Below are positions 58,087-64,000 of a stretch of 64,000 nucleotides of DNA, piece after piece (position 1 is the stretch's first letter; each line of letters begins with the position of its first letter). Source of the stretch: Anaeramoeba flamelloides (lineage: Eukaryota > Metamonada > Anaeramoebidae); the NCBI GenBank assembly GCA_027625915.1, contig JANTQA010000008.1, forward strand, positions 13,455,001-13,519,000, in the 5' to 3' direction. Under the pieces are notes generated by a model. That model saw only the letters and a program-made list of their open reading frames with translations, had not been told where the DNA came from and did no database searches. The translations under genes were made by a program, and so were the position numbers.

Positions 58087-61000
58087 ATGGAAAATTATAA
58101 AAATTGTCCTAAATGTCAATCTGAACTTCTTGATGAGTCTGACAATAGAGTGTTTTGTACAGAATGTGGGTTAGTTCTTGAAGAATCTACAATTCGATCC
58201 GAAGTGACCTTTACGGAAGGTCCATCGGGTGCTCGTTCAGCGGATGGTCAATTTGTTGACGAAAGAGGATCTTTTCGCCAACAGTCTGGTGTTCACGAAT
58301 ACACTTCGTCTAGGCAACGTGTTTTTTATGCTGCACAAAGAGAAATAGGTCTCTTATCAGACAAACTCAATGTTCGATTATTTTCAAAACAAGCAGTGGA
58401 ATTATACCTCCATGCATCAAGAAGTGGATTTGTTAAAGGAAGAAGATCTTTAAGTGTGATGGCTGTAGCTTTGTATATTATTTGTAGAATTCAACAAACT
58501 AGCCGTAAGCTTTTTAAAGATACACTCATTTTATTTTATTTTTTTTTTTTTTTATTTGCTTGTTTTTTTTTATGTTCTTTTTAATCAAAAAAAAACCCAA
58601 AGAACCTAAAATTTCAAACCACTTCGACTTTATTACCTTTTTCTTAAAAAAAAAAAAAAAAAAAAACATTTCAGGAATTTTTAACACCCCAATCACATTC
58701 TTTTCTCATTCAACATTAATTTTTTTTTTTTTGTTTTGTTAAATTTTTTAATCAAAACAACCTCCAAAGAATCTAATTTTTCAAATTAAAACAAAAATCA
58801 AAAATGTCCAAAACTACATTTTGAATTGCTTGGGTGAATATAATGAAATAGCATTAAATTCAGAATCAAAATCTTCAAAAAAAAAGATCTTGAGGAAATC
58901 AAACTCTAAAAATTAACAAACCAACAGGACTTTGAATTCGAATTGTCTATTGAGCACTAATTTGAAACAATTAAAAACATAGATTCCATGAGCTTTTAAA
59001 AAAAACACTTTTAGAGCTATTTTAAAAAAGTTCTGACTAAAAGTTTTTTCAATTGTTTTTTAAACAAAATAAAAGGGCGAATTAGACGGTCTGAAGTCAC
59101 ACTTAATAAAACTTCCTGTCTACACTTTTTTAAAACAATTGTAGTAATTTGAACAATTCTTTCTTAAAAACCTCAATTTTTCTTTTCGTTTTTTGAACAT
59201 AAAAATAGCTTTTTTCCAGCAAAGTATACTTTTATTAAATTTAAATTTTTCAGACCATCAATAAGAACTAGTATTTTTACTTTTTATGAAATGCTCGAAA
59301 ATAAAAAAAATAAATTACAGTTTTTATGATAATCTTAATAATTCAAAATGGCAAATAGAAGATTTTTGGTTGGACAAAATTAGTTCTTTGGATGTAAGAA
59401 ATAAAAAAAACACCTATATCAAATGAGAACAAAAATGATACGAATTTGTGTCTACTTTTGATGGAAACTTTTATGAAAATAAAATAAAATGAAATTTGAT
59501 TGAAAATCTATTGATTTTTTTAATGAAATTTAATGAACCGTCATTGAAATGATCTATGGAAGTTACCTTGGAAATTTTCAAGGAAATTTTTATTGAAAAT
59601 TTTTGGAATTAAATGAAAAATAATAAAATATAAATGAAAATTAAAGGAACAAAATTACAAATGTATTGAAATTTCAAACATGGCATTTATTTCTGGATTG
59701 CTTCATGTGAGAAAAGATAAATACTACTACCAAAAAATAGGAAAAAAAGATAGTAATAGAAATTTAACAACAAAAAAGTTTTCAGATACAATTATCAAAG
59801 GATCTTCTGTCGACATTGTTTCCTAAATTTTTGCTTCTTGAAATGACACAAATTTATTTTAATACATTTCATTTCTATTTATTATTTTATTTTGGACTTT
59901 AGCAGCCCTTTTTTGTGTTTATGTATTTTTTTTTTTGTTTGTTAAAAAAGAAAAAAATATAAAAAAACAAAAGCAAAAAATAAAAAACCCAAAAATTAAG
60001 CCAAAATTCTATGACTCATTTATTCCAAGCTATAAACAAAAAAAAAAATCTCAAAAATAAAAAGTAAAAAAATAAATGAAAATCTGTAAAATTTTTTTCA
60101 TAAATTAATAGAAAAACTGAAGAAATATTGTGGATATAAAATAAATGATTTGTATCAATTGTAAACATGACTGGAGATGAAAAGTAATTTTTACAATTAT
60201 TAAACATGTCGACTTTTTTACACAATACTTAAAAGGCTTTATTAAAAGTGTTAATTTATTTTAGTTCTCCGATTGTACTTGAGACTGTTTGAAAAAGCGA
60301 TAAAAATCCAATGAACACTTCCAATCATTATAATGATAACTGCATTAAACTTTGAAAAAATCATTTAATAATTTTCTTTAAAATTTTGTGGTTTTTTTAA
60401 CGAAACATTTTCATCATAATTCATATAAATGAAAATCAAAGAGAAATTTAAAGGGAAATATTATTGAAATTTTAAAGCCAAAAATTTTTTTATGAAATTG
60501 ATTGAAAATTCAATGGTTTCATAAATAATTTTACTCATGTAATACTGATAAATTCAAATAAAAGTGACAAAATTTTAATTTGAATTTTCATTTGTTTTAA
60601 TTTTTTTTACTTAGTTTTGAATAAAAACGAATATTGGTTGAAACACAAAGAACATTTGTAAAATTAGATGATTTTGGAAACTTTATTTAAAATGAAATTT
60701 TTTTGCAACCTTACTCTCAAATCAAAAACCCTGAAATTCCATTTTTTACGATCAATTGAAAATATTGGTAAAAATTCGAAAATGGAATATTTTATTTCAA
60801 TTTTTCTCAAAATATTATTCTAAAAATCAGAGAAAAACACCAAATATTATACAAAATAATTTAAGCGATAGATATAGAACAACAAAGCGCCACAATATTT
60901 TATTGATACTATTGATTCATTATTTTTTATCTTGCAATTACTAAAAAAACAAGAACAAAGAAAAAATCAATAATATAAAGTTTTTTTTTGAGCATGATCA

Positions 61001-64000
61001 CTTTTTTTTTTTCAATATTTTATTAAAAGAAAGAGAATTGTTAATTTTATTTCATAAAGAATAAAAAAAAACAATTACATACGTTATTAGTATTTTCATA
61101 ATCATCAGAGGATTTTACGATAACTTTGTTAAGTCATGATAACGTTTCAAAAATCGTGGTTATTTTCATCAAATCGCGATATTGCATAAAATCGCGATAA
61201 TATCACTAAAATCTTGATATTCTATAAAATCACGATAATATAACAAATTGCGATTATCTAAAAATCGTGATAAATGTCCAAATATATCATAAGAAATAAA
61301 TCGAGATATAATAGTTGATGGCTTTTAGGGATAATTTATCAATATTTTTAACAAAAAAATTTTGTTTGTTGGATCAAAAAACAGATCACTGAAAAAAAAT
61401 GTTATTCTTTGAAAAAAACAACAAAAAAGATACTTGGTTTAATCGAGGATTAGATCAAGTGTTTTAATTATATTTTATTTTGATTTGGTTGACAAATAGA
61501 TTGATCGATTCTTTAGATCAACAAACGTAAAAATAAAAAAGGCAAAATAATAGTTTCTCAGTCAATCCTGGTGTTATTGTTGGCGTTGAGTAAAAAGGCT
61601 TCTGAAAGAACCAAACCTTCACGCGTTCTTTAAAAAATGTGCTCTTTGTGCTAAAAAATTTCCAATATTCTATGAAAGCTTAAAGGAGTTGTATAACTTT
61701 TCAAAAGCTTTCACAATGGCCTAGCCACATTATCACTAGATTATTAAGATTTTTTGTTGTTTAAAAATTTTTTTATGGTTAATCAAATATTTTTACTATT
61801 TAGATCGCTACTTTATCAAATTATATTGGTACCTCATTTAATGTGAAAAGTAAAATAATTTAAAAATAGATTAACATATTATATTACAAAAATTTTAAAT
61901 CATCTAGCAATTCTCTATTATTACTTTAAATTTTCCACATGATAATTATATTATTCAATAAAGCTAAAAAAAAAGAAATAAAAAATTTTTTATAACAAGT
62001 TTTTACAATTAAACAGTATTAAATTAAAATCAATAATATATATTCTTGTTTAATTAATTGTTTAAATAATTTAAAACAACTTTCTGATTCTATTAGAAAT
62101 TCTAAATATATTCAAATTCAATCCTTATTTGTTTTCTAAAAAATCAAAAAGAATCTTAGCAAACAAATATTTTCGATTCAAATCTTAATTTTTTATTATT
62201 GCTTTTTAATAAAATAAAAATTTAACATACAATTAGATTTACTTTTAGATTTTGCTGATGCAATTCAAACAAGCGTTTATCAATTGGGAAGTATTTTTTT
62301 AAAATTACGAAGAAAATTTCATATTACAGACATCAAAATTGTTGATCCATCCCTTTTCATTCAAAGATTTGCATCAAAACTTGAATTTGAAAAAGATAGT
62401 GTCCCCATTGGCAACACCGCTCTACGTATTATTACCCGTATGAAAAGAGATTTTATCCAAGTTGGTAGAAGACCAGCCGGAGTATGTGGCGCAGCGTTAT
62501 TTATTGCTGGGCGTATCCATGGATATGAAAGGGATGTTGAAGAAATAGCTGAAATTGTTTGTATAGGCTCAAGTACTATTCAAAAAAGATTGGTGGAGTT
62601 TACACGCACGCATTTTGCAAATATTAAAATTGGAGACTTTTTAAAAATGGACATTAATGATATTTTAAAAATCCCACCTTCAAACCCACCAGCATGCCTT
62701 TATAATAAAATAAAAAAAAAAAGGGAGAGAGAAAGAAAAAAAAAAATGCTGATCAAAAAAATTAAAGAATTGACTCAACTCAAAAAAGGTGCTCGTTTAC
62801 AAAGAAAAAGAGCTTATAAAGAACAGAAAAAGAACAGAAAATTAGAAAAAAAGGAATTGAAAAAAAAGAAAAAGGAAAAAAAAGAAAAAGAAAAACAATC
62901 AGAAGAATATAATAAAATTCTGAATAATATTGAAGAAGAAAAGGAAAAGGAACGGGACAAAGAAGAAGGAAAGGAAAAGGAGAAGGAAAAGGCAAATGAA
63001 GAGAACGAAAAGGAAAAGGAACGGAACAAAGAGAACGAAAAGGAAAATGAAAACGAAAATGAAAAGGAAAAGGAGAAGGAAAAGGAGAAGGAGAAGGAGA
63101 AGGTGGGCGAAGGGCACACTTTTGAAACAGAAATAATATATGAAAACAAAAACGATGGTGACGATATATATGATGATGATGATGATGATGGTGATGATGA
63201 TAACCAACAAACAGAAAGATTAACAAAACATCAAAAAAGTCAAGAAGAAATTATATTAAAGCAATTAATTAAAAATGCAAAAAAAGATTTAAAAGAAGAA
63301 GAAAATAAATTAAGAGAATATGAAGAAAATAAGGATATCAATAAACCAAAAATTCCAAAGAAATATTTTACTTTTACCAAAAGCTATGGAAAAGAATTAC
63401 TCAAAGTTTATGAAAGAACAGCAACAGAAGATTTAAGTAAATTTGAATTTAGTATTGATAAAGGATTGAAATTAAATCCAAATGAGCAGCAACAGGAAAT
63501 AATTAATAAATTTATTGAAACACAAAAATCAGAAATAGGACAAATTGATGACCTTGAGGAATTACAATCAAAATTTATTCAAAATAGTTATCAAATGTTA
63601 CCACAAATTGGAAATGGAACGTTCCAAACTTTTGAAGATTACCAAGAAGTGCTAGTTAATCAAACGATTGAAAACGAATCAAATCAAACAAATAACCAGC
63701 AGTCGCAGCAACAGGGGGGAGAGGGTGAAAACGACGAAAAAAATGATGATGACAATGAAGACGAAGAAGAAGATGATGACGTAGAAGAAGAGGAATTATC
63801 AGATATAAGTGATACGGAAATGGAAACAATCCTTGTTTCAAAGGAAGAATATTCAAAAAAAAGAGAAATTTGGGAAACCTTATATCAAAGTTACATCGAT
63901 AGAAGAGAAGAAAGGAAAAGAAAGTTCGAAGAAGCCAAAATCGCTCGTTCTTTAAACCCAAAGGAATCTAAAAAAACAAAACTTAACCCCCAGAACAAAA
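58087..64000 (+). CDS. BRF1: TFIIIB subunit BRF1 (2 exons seen; runs off the right edge)
   Basis: The exons are 58087-58504 and 62249 to the window end (phase 1 join, c|at gives His), over 720 residues without a stop. Residues 7-27 form a zinc ribbon (C7-x2-C10, C24-x2-C27, 'CTECGLVLEES'). Two TFIIB-type cyclin folds follow: about 80-180 ('SLSVMAVALYIICRIQQTS', 'FADAIQTSVYQLGSIFLKL') and about 185-285 ('VDPSLFIQRFASKLEF', 'RRPAGVCGAALFIAGRIHGY', 'IGSSTIQKRLVEF'). A Lys/Glu/Asp low-complexity linker spans about 310-480. The BRF1-specific block ends the visible part ('LSDISDTEMETILVSKEEY', 'KREIWETLYQSYIDRREERK'), the segment that binds TBP and BDP1 in yeast. BRF1 recruits RNA polymerase III to tRNA and 5S genes. 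The BRF1 block and the absence of a plain TFIIB end distinguish it from TFIIB. The true C-terminus lies outside the window. Confidence 0.92.
58505..62248 (+). other. Intron of BRF1 (3.74 kb)
   Basis: The 5' site is GTAAGC and the 3' site is 'acttttAG|atttt'. The junction falls inside the first cyclin fold. It includes a second copy of the ATCGCGAT element (61107-61760). Elsewhere it has homopolymer runs and small unsupported frames (58560-58742, 60016-60225, 60756-60944). It is the longest intron in the window. Confidence 0.75.
61107..61760. mobile_element. ATCGCGAT-box DNA transposon, truncated copy in the BRF1 intron
   Basis: It begins 'agaggattttacgataactt', related to the left TIR of the 7527-8796 element. 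It retains many of the ATCGCGAT boxes in mutated form (atcgtgat, atcacgat, atcttgat), and matches its interior as far as 'ttattaagattttttgt', equivalent to about 8172 in the other copy. The right half and right TIR are absent. It lies in the same orientation as BRF1. Confidence 0.8.
62823..63110 (+). repeat. Long, nearly pure purine tract in the BRF1 coding region
   Basis: Nearly every base on the plus strand is A or G, with many 'aaggaaaaggag' units that encode the Lys/Glu linker of BRF1. Such polypurine tracts can form triplex structures. Tandem variants suggest that it grew by slippage. Confidence 0.8.

Noticed and set aside
62930-63136. Regular GGAAAAGGAG-like spacing resembling a CRISPR array
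   Set aside because: The units are in-frame Lys/Glu codons of BRF1 with no unique spacers; this is a coding low-complexity repeat.
62780-63226. Minus-strand frames rich in Phe/Ser/Pro or His
   Set aside because: They are antisense to the BRF1 polypurine linker and have only low-complexity sequence.
1-64000. tRNA, rRNA or other structured RNA genes
   Set aside because: No cloverleaf-compatible sequence with GTTCRA-type B box, and no rRNA-like GC-richer segment, was noticed on either strand by eye; a covariance-model search would be decisive.

Overview
This 64 kb window is very AT-rich eukaryotic nuclear DNA from a single-celled protist. Spliceosomal introns (GT...AG), long A/T homopolymer runs, asparagine- and aspartate-repeat proteins, an RCC1/BTB protein and a cathepsin with dystroglycan-type repeats together suggest an amoeba or amoeboflagellate. 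I think an Anaeramoeba-like metamonad is most likely, with Amoebozoa as the alternative; this is inference from gene style, with no marker gene in the window. I see no bacterial operons, tRNA, rRNA or CRISPR arrays.

Seven protein genes can be supported, and they cover well under half of the window. From left to right they are: an armadillo-repeat protein with an N-terminal hydrophobic anchor (+, 3 exons, 2611-7260); a bZIP transcription factor with a poly-Asn N-terminus (-, 11925-12485); an RCC1-like protein with two BTB domains (+, 3 exons, 18827-22287) that carries an in-frame stop in exon 1; a 12-TM UNC93-like/MFS membrane protein (-, 29899-31947); the RPA32 subunit of replication protein A (+, 39481-40632); a secreted papain-family protease fused to three cadherin-like domains and a GPI-type C-terminal tail (+, 4 exons, 48268-54235); and the TFIIIB subunit BRF1 (+, 2 exons, 58087 to beyond the right edge). 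They do not form one pathway. RPA2 and BRF1 are core replication and RNA polymerase III factors; the others are lineage-expanded regulatory or surface proteins.

The rest is dominated by transposable elements. There are three related LINE copies (22.5-24.6 kb on the minus strand, 14.6-16.3 kb and 26.8-27.85 kb on the plus strand), all 5'-truncated and decayed. There is a palindromic ~196 bp Tc1/mariner-like MITE family with TA target duplications (six sites, one nested inside a LINE). There is a ~430 bp TIR family with TWA target duplications (PIF/Harbinger-like). A 1.27 kb TIR element carries about ten palindromic ATCGCGAT boxes and has a second copy inside the BRF1 intron. A ~570 bp TIR element occurs twice, once inside the RCC1/BTB intron. 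Several dispersed repeats remain unclassified, including one pair with traces of a coding segment.

Introns fall into two classes: short ones of about 150-350 bp and very long ones of 1.4-3.7 kb. At least three of the four long introns hold repeats. All splice sites were chosen by reading-frame continuity and protein-family alignment from memory, and no search was run.
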